Shown one piece after another: positions 45,811 through 54,742 of a DNA stretch of 64,000 bases. Numbering within the stretch: position 1 is the stretch's first letter; every line of letters begins with the position of its first letter. The translations under genes were made by a program, and so were the position numbers. The notes under the pieces were generated by a model, which saw only the letters and a program-made list of their open reading frames with translations, did no database searches and had not been told where the DNA came from. This DNA is from CAVXZE01 sp963766175 (GTDB lineage Bacteria > Myxococcota_A > UBA9160 > UBA6930): positions 62,001-126,000 of the forward strand of contig CAVXZE010000001.1 of the NCBI GenBank assembly GCA_963766175.1, in the 5' to 3' direction.

Positions 45811-46766
45811 CCGGTGTGGAGCATTCGCTGCTCTCTTTCCTGGATGCCCCGGTGATCGTCGGCGATCCGGAGGGGTGCGCGGCCTACCTGAACCCCGCCT
45901 TCCAGGCGCGTTTCGGCATCACCGCCGAAGCCGCCCGCGGCCGTAGCCTGGCCGAGTTCTTCGGGGGTGGCGGCCGCGAGGCGGTGCTCCGCGCGGTGGC
46001 CGAGGTCTGCGAGCACGGGGAGAGCGTCCGGTTTCGAGTGCGAGAACGCGGAGTGGGGTTCGCCGCCGTGGCGTCACCGATCGTCGCCGACGATGCTCGG
46101 GTGGGGGTGGTGATCCTGCTCAAGGAGGAGGTGGAGGGCATCGAGCGCCTGCTCTCTCTGCACCGAGAGATCCAGGATCCCATCGACGAGCTCTCCAACG
46201 CCCTGGAGATGCTTCTGGAGCAGACCGGCGGACGCCGCGCCGCCCGCTACCGCGGATTGGTCGAGGAGAGCCTGCGCGCCCTGACACGCCTGTGCAAGTG
46301 GTCCGGCGAGCTGCGCGCGGTCCTTTCCGGCGCCCCCGGTCCGGTTCTCGAATCCGCGAGCTTCGATCCCGCCACGGTCGTGCGCCGGGTTGCCGAGCGT
46401 ACCATCCGACGGATCGGCGATGCCCAGACCACTGTCGAACTGCTCGCCGCGAGAAGCCTGCCCGCCGTTCGTGGTGACGAGGCACGGCTCGAATCCGTGT
46501 TGATGAGGATCGTCGAAGGTCGCCTCGAGCAGGATCGGCCTCCCTCCACGATCTTCATTGGCGCCCGCACCGCCGGAACCGACCAGGCGGCCGCGGTGCT
46601 GGTGTCGGTGACGGAGCACTGGAAGAGCGGGGGTTGCACCGCGACTGCCTCCGAGCCGCCGGTCCTCCAGGAGTCCGTCGCCGCCCTGGGCGCACTCCTG
46701 CACACCACCATCGACCCCCGGCTGGGACGCACCACCCTGCTACGCCTCGCCGTCAACGCCCGCTGA
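45807..46766 (+). CDS. PAS-domain protein with degenerate kinase-like C-terminus
   Basis: 319 aa, GTG start overlapping the upstream stop. Residues about 8-115 are a PAS domain ('LLSFLDAPVIVGDPEGCAAY', 'NPAFQARFGITAEAARGRSL', 'GVGFAAVASPIVADDARVGV'). A dimerisation/phosphotransfer-like helical pair follows ('IERLLSLHREIQDPIDELSN'), but the canonical H-E/D-x-R/K-N/T-P box is not preserved and no N, G1 or G2 boxes of an ATPase domain can be seen in the C-terminal 130 residues. It looks like a kinase-derived sensor without kinase activity, i.e. a signalling scaffold. It closes the J-protein/Hsp70/TPR operon. Confidence 0.7.
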   Translation: MTGVEHSLLSFLDAPVIVGDPEGCAAYLNPAFQARFGITAEAARGRSLAEFFGGGGREAVLRAVAEVCEHGESVRFRVRERGVGFAAVASPIVADDARVGVVILLKEEVEGIERLLSLHREIQDPIDELSNALEMLLEQTGGRRAARYRGLVEESLRALTRLCKWSGELRAVLSGAPGPVLESASFDPATVVRRVAERTIRRIGDAQTTVELLAARSLPAVRGDEARLESVLMRIVEGRLEQDRPPSTIFIGARTAGTDQAAAVLVSVTEHWKSGGCTATASEPPVLQESVAALGALLHTTIDPRLGRTTLLRLAVNAR

Positions 46767-46887
46767 CCGGCCCCGCCGCGTGAACTTCGTTCGCCTGCGC
46801 CTCACTGTGCGCGCCTCCAGCTAGCCGCGCTTGAACGCTCGCGCAGCTTCGGCTCTTCGTTACACTCCGCCGCCGGGAGGAACGACG

Positions 46888-48102
46888 ATGGCCTCGAAGG
46901 GTTCGGTGCGGCGGGTTTGTCTGGCTTACAGCGGGGGTCTGGATACCTCGGTGATCCTGCGTTGGCTGATCGAGGAGTACGGCTGCGAGGTCGTCGCCTA
47001 CTGTGCCGATATCGGCCAGGAAGAGGAGATGAAAGGGCTTCCGGAAAAAGCCAAGTCCAGCGGAGCCGTGGAGTTCGTCCTTCGGGACGTCCGCGAAGAG
47101 TTCGCAAGCGAGTACGTGTTCCCCGCCATCCAGGGAAACGCGGTCTACGAGGGGACCTATCTCCTCGGCACGGCCCTGGCGCGGCCGTTGATCGCGAAGA
47201 GTCAGGTTGCGGTGGCGCGTGAAACCGGCTGCGACGCGCTCTCCCACGGCGCCACCGGCAAGGGAAACGACCAGGTTCGCTTCGAGCTCGCCTACCGCGC
47301 GCTGGCGCCGGAGCTCAAGGTGGTCGCGCCCTGGCGGGAGTGGGACCTGCGCTCTCGGACCGACTGCATCGCCTACGCCGAGAAGTTCGGCATCCCGGTG
47401 AGCGCCACGGTCCAGAAGCCCTATTCCATCGATCGCAACCTCCTGCACAACTCCTTCGAGGGGGGGATCCTGGAGGATCCCTGGCTTGCTCCGGAGGAGT
47501 CGATGTTCATTACGACCACGTCACCCGAGGAGGCGCCAGAGACCGCGGCCGAGCTCATGGTCCGGTTCGAGAAGGGCATCCCCGTCGCGATCGACGGGGA
47601 GGAGCTGTCGGCGGCGACGCTTCTGACGCGGCTCAACAAGATCGCCGGCGCCCACGGGGTGGGGCGGGTCGACATGGTCGAGAACCGCGTCGTCGGGCTC
47701 AAGTCCCGCGGCGTCTACGAGACTCCGGGGGGCACGGTGCTACACGCAGCCCACCGGGCCGTCGAGTCGATCACCCTCGACCGAGAGGTGATGCACGAGC
47801 GCGATCGTCTGATGCCGCGCTTCGCCGAGCTGATCTACGGCGGTTTCTGGTTCTCACCCGAGATGGAGTTCGTTCGCAGCGCCATCGTGAAGAGCCAGGA
47901 GAACGTGACCGGTGAGGCCCGCCTCCGCCTCTACAAGGGAGCGGTCCGGGTGACCGGCCGCCGCTCTCCGGTCTCCCTCTACGCCGAAGCGCTCTCCACC
48001 TTCGAGGATGCCGGCGAAGCGGACACCTACGACCAGACCGCCGCCACCGGCTTCATCCATCTCCAGGGCGTTCGCCTCGCTCCCAGAGAGAACTCCAGCT
48101 GA
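46888..48102 (+). CDS. argG: Argininosuccinate synthase
   Basis: 404 aa from the ATG at 46888 (GGGAGGAACGACG upstream; the frame is open back to 46831). ATP-binding 'CLAYSGGLDTSVILRWLIEE', 'VVAYCADIGQEEE', 'NAVYEGTYLLGTALARPLIA', 'DALSHGATGKGNDQVRFELA', 'PWREWDLRSRTDCIAYAEKF', 'SIDRNLLHNSFEGGILEDPW' and 'IAGAHGVGRVDMVENRVVGL'. It condenses citrulline and aspartate to argininosuccinate. With argB and argF it makes three of the arginine steps here, though separated from them by the four-gene chaperone module. Complete. Confidence 0.95.
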   Translation: MASKGSVRRVCLAYSGGLDTSVILRWLIEEYGCEVVAYCADIGQEEEMKGLPEKAKSSGAVEFVLRDVREEFASEYVFPAIQGNAVYEGTYLLGTALARPLIAKSQVAVARETGCDALSHGATGKGNDQVRFELAYRALAPELKVVAPWREWDLRSRTDCIAYAEKFGIPVSATVQKPYSIDRNLLHNSFEGGILEDPWLAPEESMFITTTSPEEAPETAAELMVRFEKGIPVAIDGEELSAATLLTRLNKIAGAHGVGRVDMVENRVVGLKSRGVYETPGGTVLHAAHRAVESITLDREVMHERDRLMPRFAELIYGGFWFSPEMEFVRSAIVKSQENVTGEARLRLYKGAVRVTGRRSPVSLYAEALSTFEDAGEADTYDQTAATGFIHLQGVRLAPRENSS

Positions 48103-48575
48103 GGGTGCGCTAGTTGGGTACGCCACGGAGAGCGAGGGCTTTAGTGCGCGTTCAGGCCCTATGAGCGTGGGTAAAACCCCGCTTCGGACGAGAAGCCCGC
48201 TCTCCCCAAGGGGGCCGACGAGGCAAGATCGTCACCCGAGGTCGGGTCTTTCGGCCGGCTGGCTCGAGTCGGCGGGCGACGAGCCTGAATCGGAGTCTGG
48301 TGCCCAATCGTCTGATAATCGAGTCCTCATCGAGCACGGGGGTCCGATGCACGGCGAGATCCGATCCGGATCGAGGCGGCAAAGATGGGCCGAAGATGGT
48401 TCGGTTCTTGACAATTCGGTAGGTGGTAGTTTAGAGAGAGAGCGCCGCTGATCGCGGGAGGGTACTTCCGATCGCCGGTTTTGGGGGGTCGGCCGTCGCG
48501 GGTGGGTGGCCTCTTGTGCTAGCTCAATACAGGCACCCCTGGCGAGCCATGGCGGTGGCAAGAAGAGGAGATCGT
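48103..48575. other. 473-bp intergenic region before the DUF1329 gene
   Basis: No convincing ORF, tRNA or insertion sequence. A weak hairpin (ACCCG-aggt-CGGGT, 48234-48247) followed by CTTTC could end argG transcripts. A perfect TTGACA lies at 48408-48413 and is entered separately. A purine run (TTTAGAGAGAGAGCG) follows it. The remainder shows nothing I can interpret. Confidence 0.5.
48408..48435 (+). promoter_or_regulatory. Possible sigma70-type promoter for the DUF1329 gene
   Basis: Perfect -35 hexamer TTGACA (48408-48413), 16-nt spacer, weak -10 TTTAGA (48430-48435). About 140 bp upstream of the DUF1329 start, leaving a long leader. The weak -10 makes this tentative. Confidence 0.3.
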
Positions 48576-49892
48576 ATGCGTCTGCGCCCGTTCTGGATTC
48601 TTTCCCTGGTCCTCTCGCTGATGCTGGCTGCTCCGGTAGCCGCGCAGCAAGAGGATGTCGGTCCCGGGGCCCCGACCTTCAAGGAAGGGGACGTCGTCAC
48701 CATGGACAAGATCGAGTCCCTTAAGCCCTTCCTGCCACCGGAGTTCTGGTCGAATCGGGATTTCTTCTTCTACGAGGGGATGCAGCTCGAGGTCGGTCCG
48801 TTCTTCCGCGACTACTCCCCGGCGCCCGAGTACGACGCGGCCACTGCCCAGTTCAGGGGCCAGTCGCGTGTCGGCCCGGGGAGCAGCCTGGAGAACTACA
48901 CGGCCGGTCAGCCCTTCCCCATGGAAGAGATCGACTGCCTGGGCGATCCCCAGGCGGGGGAGAAGATCATCTGGGACTTCGACCATCAGTGGGACGGGGA
49001 CGGATCCTCCAGCAAGTACTTCTACTCCTACTGGGATCGTGGTGAGGAGCTCCCCCTGTACTACGAGGGCACTTCGAAGACCGTCCAACTCTCCCATCGG
49101 ATCGAGAAGGAGTACCTCGACAAGCAAGACGGGGACCTGTTCCGGGGTGAGAAGCGCAAGTCGGCCTTCGGGATCGAGGTCGACGCGCCCTTCGACGCCC
49201 GCGGCATCATGCTGATGACCTATCGCTACAAGGACTCCGAGAAGCCGGAGGCGCAGTCCAAGAACGACGATACCTGGGTGTACGTTCCCACCCTGCGCCG
49301 GGTGCGGCGGATCTCCGCGGCCCAGCGGACCGACGCCGTCTCGGGCACCGACTTCACCTTCGACGATTTGCGAAGCTTCGCCGGCATTCCCCCTCAGTAC
49401 GAGTGGGAGTGCCTCGGGGAGATGGACATGATCGCACCGATGAACTCGAAGGTGCGGGCATATCCGTACACCAAGGACCACAATTTCGGCCCCTATGGCC
49501 TCTCCTACGCGTCTGACAACTGGGAGATGCGCAAGGCGGTCAAGCTGCGCTTCACGCCGAGGAACGCGGATCACCCGTACGATCACAAGGACATCTACCT
49601 CGACAAGGAGACGCTGGTTGCTCTGTACTCCTTCGCCTATGACCGCAAGAAGGAGCTCTGGAAGATCATCTGGCACAACCACCGCTGGAGTGAGGACGAT
49701 CCGGAGTTCAACGTCGGCTGGGAAGGTGTTCCGAAGCCCGACGACATGCGGGTCGTGAGCGACACCATCATCAACACCCAGACCGGCACCGGAAACCGGA
49801 TCGAGTTCTGGGACAGCCACGGAACTCCTTTGAAGAGCAAGGGCAAGGTCCGTCGCTACATCGACATCGGTCGCCTCACCAAGGGCCGCTAG
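48576..49892 (+). CDS. DUF1329 family exported protein
   Basis: 438 aa from the ATG at 48576 (AGAGGAG upstream). Signal peptide 'FWILSLVLSLMLAAPVAA' with cleavage before QQEDV. The mature protein is a typical DUF1329 member: 'VTMDKIESLKPFLPPEFWSN', 'YTAGQPFPMEEIDCLGDPQA', 'TWVYVPTLRRVRRISAAQRT', 'GTDFTFDDLRSFAG' and 'VYDRKKELW'-like 'FAYDRKKELWKIIWHNHRW'. The family is predicted to have a LolA/LolB-like half-barrel and to act in the periplasm or outer membrane. Its genes are often found with YCF48-like and RND-transporter genes, which suggests lipid or hydrophobic-compound traffic. The YCF48-like gene follows here, and a strong terminator separates the two. Confidence 0.85.
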   Translation: MRLRPFWILSLVLSLMLAAPVAAQQEDVGPGAPTFKEGDVVTMDKIESLKPFLPPEFWSNRDFFFYEGMQLEVGPFFRDYSPAPEYDAATAQFRGQSRVGPGSSLENYTAGQPFPMEEIDCLGDPQAGEKIIWDFDHQWDGDGSSSKYFYSYWDRGEELPLYYEGTSKTVQLSHRIEKEYLDKQDGDLFRGEKRKSAFGIEVDAPFDARGIMLMTYRYKDSEKPEAQSKNDDTWVYVPTLRRVRRISAAQRTDAVSGTDFTFDDLRSFAGIPPQYEWECLGEMDMIAPMNSKVRAYPYTKDHNFGPYGLSYASDNWEMRKAVKLRFTPRNADHPYDHKDIYLDKETLVALYSFAYDRKKELWKIIWHNHRWSEDDPEFNVGWEGVPKPDDMRVVSDTIINTQTGTGNRIEFWDSHGTPLKSKGKVRRYIDIGRLTKGR

Positions 49893-49920
49893 CCCGAGGT
49901 GGCTTCCACTTGAGCCCCAA

Positions 49921-49959
49921 CCCGGGCCGGGACGCGACGCGCTCCGGCCCGGGCCTTTT
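49921..49959 (+). terminator. Rho-independent terminator after the DUF1329 gene
   Basis: Perfect 10-bp stem CCCGGGCCGG (49921-49930) / CCGGCCCGGG (49944-49953) with a 13-nt loop, followed by CCTTTTC. It lies 29 bp after the DUF1329 stop and 41 bp before the probable start of the next gene, so it should at least reduce read-through into the YCF48-like gene. Confidence 0.85.
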
Positions 49960-49999
49960 CGCCCGCCGATCCCAGCAAAGCATGAGAGGGATGCCCCCG

Positions 50000-51490
50000 A
50001 TGTTCTCCATCCGACGCCGTTCCGTGATCGCGGCCGTGACACTGCTGTCGTTCCTCACCGCCTGTCACGAAATCCACTTCGAGCCTCGCTCGGAAACCGG
50101 GGAGATCGCCATCTACGACCATCTCTTCTCGGTCTCGGTCCCCAGCGAGGATCGTGTCGTCGCAGTGGGAGATTGGGGGGCCATCTACCTCAGCCAGGAC
50201 GGCGGGGCCACCTGGATGAAGGCGGAGAGCGGCACCCAGAAACTCCTCTACGGCATCAGCATGGCCGATGATGAGAAGGGATGGGCCGTGGGACAGCTGG
50301 GCCTGGTCCTGCGGACCGAGGACGGCGGCAGGACCTGGACCCATCAGCCGACCGTGAAGGAAGAACAGGGAGTGCATCTGTTCTCGGTCCAGGCCCTCGA
50401 CGAGAACCGAGCCTGGGCGGTGGGGGAGTGGGGAACGCGCATCTTCACAGACGACGGCGGCCAGACCTGGCAGGATCGTTCCCTCACCGTGGATGAGACC
50501 CATCCCCAGTTCGTGTGGCTCTCGGTGGCCGACCAGGAGCGGGTGCGGACCGGCCAGAAGGTCTTCGAGGACGTCGGGTTGAACGACATCTACTGCCTCC
50601 CTGCAAACACCGAGTACTGCTGGATGATCGGGGAGTTCGGATACCTGTTCCGCAGCGAGGATGGCGGCACCAACTGGGAGCTCGGCGAGATCATCAGTGG
50701 AGTCACCGTCGACCCCATCCTGCTCGAGTACAACGAGATCGAAATCGAAGAAGAGGCCAGAGAGAAGATCCGCGAGTTCGCTCTCCAGATCGCCGACCAG
50801 CAGCACCTCAACGTGGCCATCGAGCCCCGCGTGAACGCGCAGGAGATGAAGGATTTCGGCTCCGAGGAGGATCCCTTCCCGCTCTTCGACATCATCGAAG
50901 CCCGCACCCAGGAGGTGGTAGCTACGGTCGAAGGGGTGGGCATCCTCTCGGACAGGATCCGCCGGCGGGGAGCTCCCCCCTGGGACTACGAGGACTTCCT
51001 CGAGGATGATCCCGAGTTCCTGCGTCGCTATCTCGACAGCCGGCTTGCCGATCAACCCCAGATCGAGGTCGCCCTCGCCCAGAACCCCTACCTCTTCACG
51101 GTCCGATTCAACGACGAGAACAACGGTCTCATCTCCGGCCTGGGTGGGATGATTCTCAAGACCGTGGATGGAGGACGCACCTGGCGGTACGAGGAAGTGG
51201 GTCGCAAGCAGGCCCTCTTCTCGGTCCATCCCTTTTCGAAGCGGGCGATCGCGGTGGGCGAGAAGGGTCTGATCCGCGTCTCCGACGACGGCGGCGTCCA
51301 CTGGGAGGCCCCCGCCAGCGGCTTCCCGACCATCTTCACCTTCATGCGCGACATCAGCTTCAGCGCGAACGACCGGGTCGGCTTCATTGTCGGTCAGCGC
51401 GGTATGGTGCTGCGCAGCGAGGATGGCGGGGGCACCTGGAAGCAGGTCTTCCCGAACGAGCGAGCCAAACCCGCCGACGAGCTCTCATAG
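50000..51490 (+). CDS. YCF48-like (BNR-repeat beta-propeller) lipoprotein
   Basis: 496 aa from the ATG at 50000, chosen because GAGAGGG lies 9 bases upstream and a short lipoprotein signal follows (FSIRRRSVIAAVTLLSFLTAC); ATGs at 49982 and 49991 are in-frame alternatives. The mature protein carries at least five propeller blades with the Asp-box-like signature: 'YLSQDGGATWMKAESG', 'LRTEDGGRTWTHQP', 'IFTDDGGQTWQDRS', 'FRSEDGGTNWELGE', 'LKTVDGGRTWRYEE', 'LRSEDGGGTWKQVF'. Between blades four and five is an insert of about 130 residues, helical and acidic (EIEIEEEAREKIREFA). Proteins like this are encoded next to DUF1329 and RND transporter genes in many proteobacteria; the role is probably as an envelope assembly factor. 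No RND gene is in the window. Confidence 0.85.
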   Translation: MFSIRRRSVIAAVTLLSFLTACHEIHFEPRSETGEIAIYDHLFSVSVPSEDRVVAVGDWGAIYLSQDGGATWMKAESGTQKLLYGISMADDEKGWAVGQLGLVLRTEDGGRTWTHQPTVKEEQGVHLFSVQALDENRAWAVGEWGTRIFTDDGGQTWQDRSLTVDETHPQFVWLSVADQERVRTGQKVFEDVGLNDIYCLPANTEYCWMIGEFGYLFRSEDGGTNWELGEIISGVTVDPILLEYNEIEIEEEAREKIREFALQIADQQHLNVAIEPRVNAQEMKDFGSEEDPFPLFDIIEARTQEVVATVEGVGILSDRIRRRGAPPWDYEDFLEDDPEFLRRYLDSRLADQPQIEVALAQNPYLFTVRFNDENNGLISGLGGMILKTVDGGRTWRYEEVGRKQALFSVHPFSKRAIAVGEKGLIRVSDDGGVHWEAPASGFPTIFTFMRDISFSANDRVGFIVGQRGMVLRSEDGGGTWKQVFPNERAKPADELS

Positions 51491-51508
51491 CTTCGGGGAC
51501 TTCCCCAG

Positions 51509-53131
51509 CTAGCCCCGCTGGCGCAGCTCGACTCGCCGGATCTTCCCGCTCACGGTCTTGGGAAGCTCGTCTAGGAACTCGAGCTGGCGGGGGTACTTGT
51601 AGGGGGCCGTGACCGACTTCACGTGGTCCTGGAGGCTCCTCGCCAGACGCTCTTCTCCACTGACCCCCGGCCGTAACACGACGAAGGCTTTCACGATCGA
51701 TCCGCGATCCGGGTCCGGCACGCCGACCACCGCCGCCTCGAGGACGTCCGGGTGTTCGACCAGGGCGCTTTCCACCTCGAAGGGACCGATCCGGTAGCCG
51801 GCGGAGATGATCACGTCGTCGGCTCGTCCCACGAACCAGAAGTATCCATCCTCGTCGCGATAGCCGCGGTCTCCGGTGACGTACCAGTGGCCACGGCGGG
51901 CCCCAAGGCTTGCGGCGTCGTCCTTCCAGTACTCGCGAAAGAGGCTCGGCGTGGCGCCGCCAAGGGCAATGTCGCCCACCTCGCCGGGGGTGAGGATCCG
52001 TCCCTCCTCGTCGATGATTTCGATCTGATGGCCGGGCATGGGCAGCCCCATGGATCCCGGGCGGACCGGATTTCCGGGGAAGTTTCCGACCAGGAGGATG
52101 GTCTCGGTCTGGCCGTAGCCGTCCCGGATGGTGATGCCCGTGGCCTCGCGCCAGGCGCGAATCACCTCGGGATTGAGTGGCTCACCGGCGGAGACACACT
52201 CCCGAAGCTGGGGAAGCCGGAGATCCGACAGGTCCTGCTTGACCAGCAGCCGGAACTCGGTGGGGGGAGCGCAGAAGACCTGGGGCCCGATCTCGGAGAG
52301 CAGTGCGAGCTCGCGGCCCGGTTCGAAGCGGCCGTCGTACATGAAGACCTCGGCTCCCGCGCTCCAGGGGCCGAAGATCACGCTGTAGGCCGCCTTGGCC
52401 CAGCCCGTGTCGCTGGTGGTCCAGACCCGGTCCTCTCCGCGCACACCCAGCCAGAACTCGGCCGTGTAGCGCTGAGACCAGGTGTAGGTGTGATCGTGGA
52501 GGACCGCCTTGGGGGGGCCGGTGGTCCCGGAGGTGTAGTAGACCAGGGCCGGATCCGAGGCCCGGGTCTCGCACCCCGCCGATCGGTCCGCTGGCTGGGC
52601 GGCAAGGGCGGAGCCGAGCTCCGTCCAGCCCTCCGGGGTCGCGCCTTCCTCTCCCATCCACGCGAGGCAATGGGACACGCCGGAAAGCTCACGGCGCACC
52701 TCCTCCACGGCGGCGATCTGCTCGGCCGCGGCGACGATCGCGACCGCGCCGCTGTGGGCGGCTCGATACCGGATGTCCTTGGGCCTCAGGATGGTCGAGC
52801 AGGGAATCACCAGGGCGCCCCTCTTGAGGGCACCCACCACGGCGACCTGCCACTCCGGAACCCTGGGGAGCATGATGATCACCGGGTCTCCAGGCGAGAC
52901 GCCGAGGCTGCTCAGCAGGTGGGCGAACTGGTTCGAGAGTCTGGAGACATCGCTGAAGCGGAGCCGCCGCTCGTGGCCCTCGGCGTTCCGCCAGAGCAGG
53001 GCAGGGCGCTCGGGCTCCTCGGCGAAGCGATCGACCACGTCCCGGCCGAAGTTGAACCCGTCCGGCACCTCCCAGCGGAAGCTCTCGCAGGTTCGCCGAT
53101 ACCGATCCAGAGCCTCGTGAAGCGCGGCCAT
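51509..53131 (-). CDS. AMP-forming acyl-CoA synthetase (medium-chain/acetyl-CoA synthetase-like)
   Basis: 540 aa, intact. Adenylate-forming enzyme: P-loop 'YYTSGTTGPPKAVLHDH', 'DRVWTTSDTGWAKAAYSVIF', 'CAPPTEFRLLVKQDL', 'IRDGYGQTETILLVGNFPGN', 'HWYVTGDRGYRDEDGYFWFV', hinge 'GRADDVIISAGYRIGPFEVE' and the catalytic Lys in 'ELPKTVSGKIRRVELRQRG'. This pattern is that of acyl-CoA synthetases of the ACSM type (medium-chain fatty or aromatic acids). It converges on the YCF48-like gene (18 bp between stops) and diverges from the GGDEF regulator. Substrate not predictable. It probably feeds fatty-acid degradation or lipid remodelling. Confidence 0.88.
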   Translation of the reverse strand: MAALHEALDRYRRTCESFRWEVPDGFNFGRDVVDRFAEEPERPALLWRNAEGHERRLRFSDVSRLSNQFAHLLSSLGVSPGDPVIIMLPRVPEWQVAVVGALKRGALVIPCSTILRPKDIRYRAAHSGAVAIVAAAEQIAAVEEVRRELSGVSHCLAWMGEEGATPEGWTELGSALAAQPADRSAGCETRASDPALVYYTSGTTGPPKAVLHDHTYTWSQRYTAEFWLGVRGEDRVWTTSDTGWAKAAYSVIFGPWSAGAEVFMYDGRFEPGRELALLSEIGPQVFCAPPTEFRLLVKQDLSDLRLPQLRECVSAGEPLNPEVIRAWREATGITIRDGYGQTETILLVGNFPGNPVRPGSMGLPMPGHQIEIIDEEGRILTPGEVGDIALGGATPSLFREYWKDDAASLGARRGHWYVTGDRGYRDEDGYFWFVGRADDVIISAGYRIGPFEVESALVEHPDVLEAAVVGVPDPDRGSIVKAFVVLRPGVSGEERLARSLQDHVKSVTAPYKYPRQLEFLDELPKTVSGKIRRVELRQRG

Positions 53132-53269
53132 GTCCCCCCGTCCCCTCCCCGGGCTGGATCCTACACCGCCGCGGTCCTGCTACGCTCCTCAAGGCGGAAA
53201 ATCGGTACGCCGATGCCGTGTCCGATGGCCCGCAAGGGGGTGGGCCTTCTCTCCAAAGCGAGGGATCGG

Positions 53270-54661
53270 ATGTCCGAGCCGTCTCGCCGTGCTCGCGTCG
53301 TCGTGGTCGACGACAGCCGCTTTCACCGGGAGTTCGCCAGGCAGGTGCTCCAGGGTGAGGCGGACGTGGATTGCTGCCAGGATGCCGAAGAGGCCCTGCA
53401 AGCCCTCGAGCGGAAGCCCGCGGACCTGGTCCTGAGCGACCTCACCATGCCGGGTCTCTCCGGGCTGGAGCTCCTGGAGCGCGTTCAGCGCGAGCATCCG
53501 GGCACCGACTTCGTCCTCATCACGGCTTATGCCTCCATCGACAATGCGGTAGAAGCCCTACGCATGGGGGCTACGGACTACCTGCAGAAGCCGGTTCGCG
53601 CCGAGGACCTGATCCTGGTGGTCGAGCGAACTCTTTCCCGGCGGCGCCTGCTTCGGGAGAACGTCCGGCTCCGCGACGAGGGGGCGATTCTCGAAGCCTG
53701 CGGCTCCCTCGCCGCGTGCCTCGAGCCGGGTGACGTCTACTCCGTCGCCCTCGATCTGGCGCTCAAGGCCGTCCGACGGGAGCGAGGCATCGCTCTCTAC
53801 CACAGGGCCCTGATCCCCAGCAGCGAAGGCTGCCAGTTTCGGGGCTTCAGCGAGGATCAGGAGTCGGCCCTGCGCCTCCTGATCGCCGGTGGAAAGCGCC
53901 TCGATTGGGGCGAAATCGACGAGGTCCGCCTGCTGGATCGCGGGCCGATTCACAATGCTCTGCGCGAGATTGGAATCGAGGTCCGGGATCTGCTGGCCCT
54001 CCCGGTGAGGGGCGAGGAGAGCGAGAGCGGCGTCTTCTGGATCCTTCCTGAGGGGCGTTCCTTCGGAGAGGACGAGATCGACAGGGCTCTGATCGTCACC
54101 GGTCACACCTCCCTCTCGCTACGAAATGCCGAGCACTACCACCGCGCCAAGGAGCGGGCACTCGTCGACGATGTGACCGAGATCTACAACGCGCGATACC
54201 TGCTGGAGGCGATGGATCGTGAGATCCGCCGCGCGGAGCGCTATGGGAGCGAGCTGTCGGTTCTCTTCCTGGATCTCGACCGCTTCAAGTTGGTGAACGA
54301 CAACCACGGCCATCTGGTGGGATCCCAGGCGCTGCGGCAGCTCTCCCGGGTCCTCGGGCAGTGCGTCCGGCAGGTCGATACCCTCGCGCGCTACGGAGGC
54401 GACGAGTTCACCATCCTCCTGGTCGGCACCGGCGAGGAGATCGGAACCGAGATAGCCGAGCGGATTCGACGAATCGTCTCGGAGACCGCCTTCGAGGCGG
54501 GTCCGGACCGGGTGCTGAACCTGACCTGCAGTGTGGGTGTCTCCACCTATCCCGCCCACGGTCGGACCCGCGAGGCCCTGCTGGATTCCGCCGACAAAGC
54601 CATGTACCGGGCCAAGTCGAAGGGACGCAACCGCGTCTGCTCGGCCACCGAGCTCTCTTGA
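53270..54661 (+). CDS. Response regulator-GGDEF diguanylate cyclase (PleD-like)
   Basis: 463 aa from the ATG at 53270 (GCGAGGGA upstream); the much longer open frame to the left is antisense to the acyl-CoA synthetase and not real. Receiver domain with 'VVVDDSRFHREFARQVL', probable Asp57 in 'LVLSDLTMPGLSGLELL' and Lys in 'DYLQKPVRAEDLI'. A central domain of about 160 residues is GAF-like in position ('GIALYHRALIPSSEG', 'VRDLLALPVRGEESESGVFW'). The C-terminal GGDEF domain has 'LSVLFLDLDRFKLVNDNHGH', the active-site 'RYGGDEFTILLVG' and an inhibitory-site RQVD five residues before GGDEF. So it should make c-di-GMP and be feedback-inhibited. A product that commonly controls EPS is thus encoded in the same window. 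Confidence 0.9.
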   Translation: MSEPSRRARVVVVDDSRFHREFARQVLQGEADVDCCQDAEEALQALERKPADLVLSDLTMPGLSGLELLERVQREHPGTDFVLITAYASIDNAVEALRMGATDYLQKPVRAEDLILVVERTLSRRRLLRENVRLRDEGAILEACGSLAACLEPGDVYSVALDLALKAVRRERGIALYHRALIPSSEGCQFRGFSEDQESALRLLIAGGKRLDWGEIDEVRLLDRGPIHNALREIGIEVRDLLALPVRGEESESGVFWILPEGRSFGEDEIDRALIVTGHTSLSLRNAEHYHRAKERALVDDVTEIYNARYLLEAMDREIRRAERYGSELSVLFLDLDRFKLVNDNHGHLVGSQALRQLSRVLGQCVRQVDTLARYGGDEFTILLVGTGEEIGTEIAERIRRIVSETAFEAGPDRVLNLTCSVGVSTYPAHGRTREALLDSADKAMYRAKSKGRNRVCSATELS

Positions 54662-54742
54662 ACGTCTCCGCAGTTTGCTGACCCTCGCCGCCTCTGCTAA
54701 GCAACGTCGCGTTTTCACTTGATTTTTCTTGACGGGACAGCA

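Noticed and set aside
51752..53269. Very long open plus-strand frame upstream of the GGDEF regulator
   Set aside because: It is antisense to an intact acyl-CoA synthetase and an effect of high G+C; the receiver domain starts at the ATG at 53270 with a good RBS.
54661..54742. TTTGCT/AAGCAA inverted repeat and T-rich stretch before aspS
   Set aside because: Stem is weak with a long loop and the T-run is not placed directly after it; not called a terminator.
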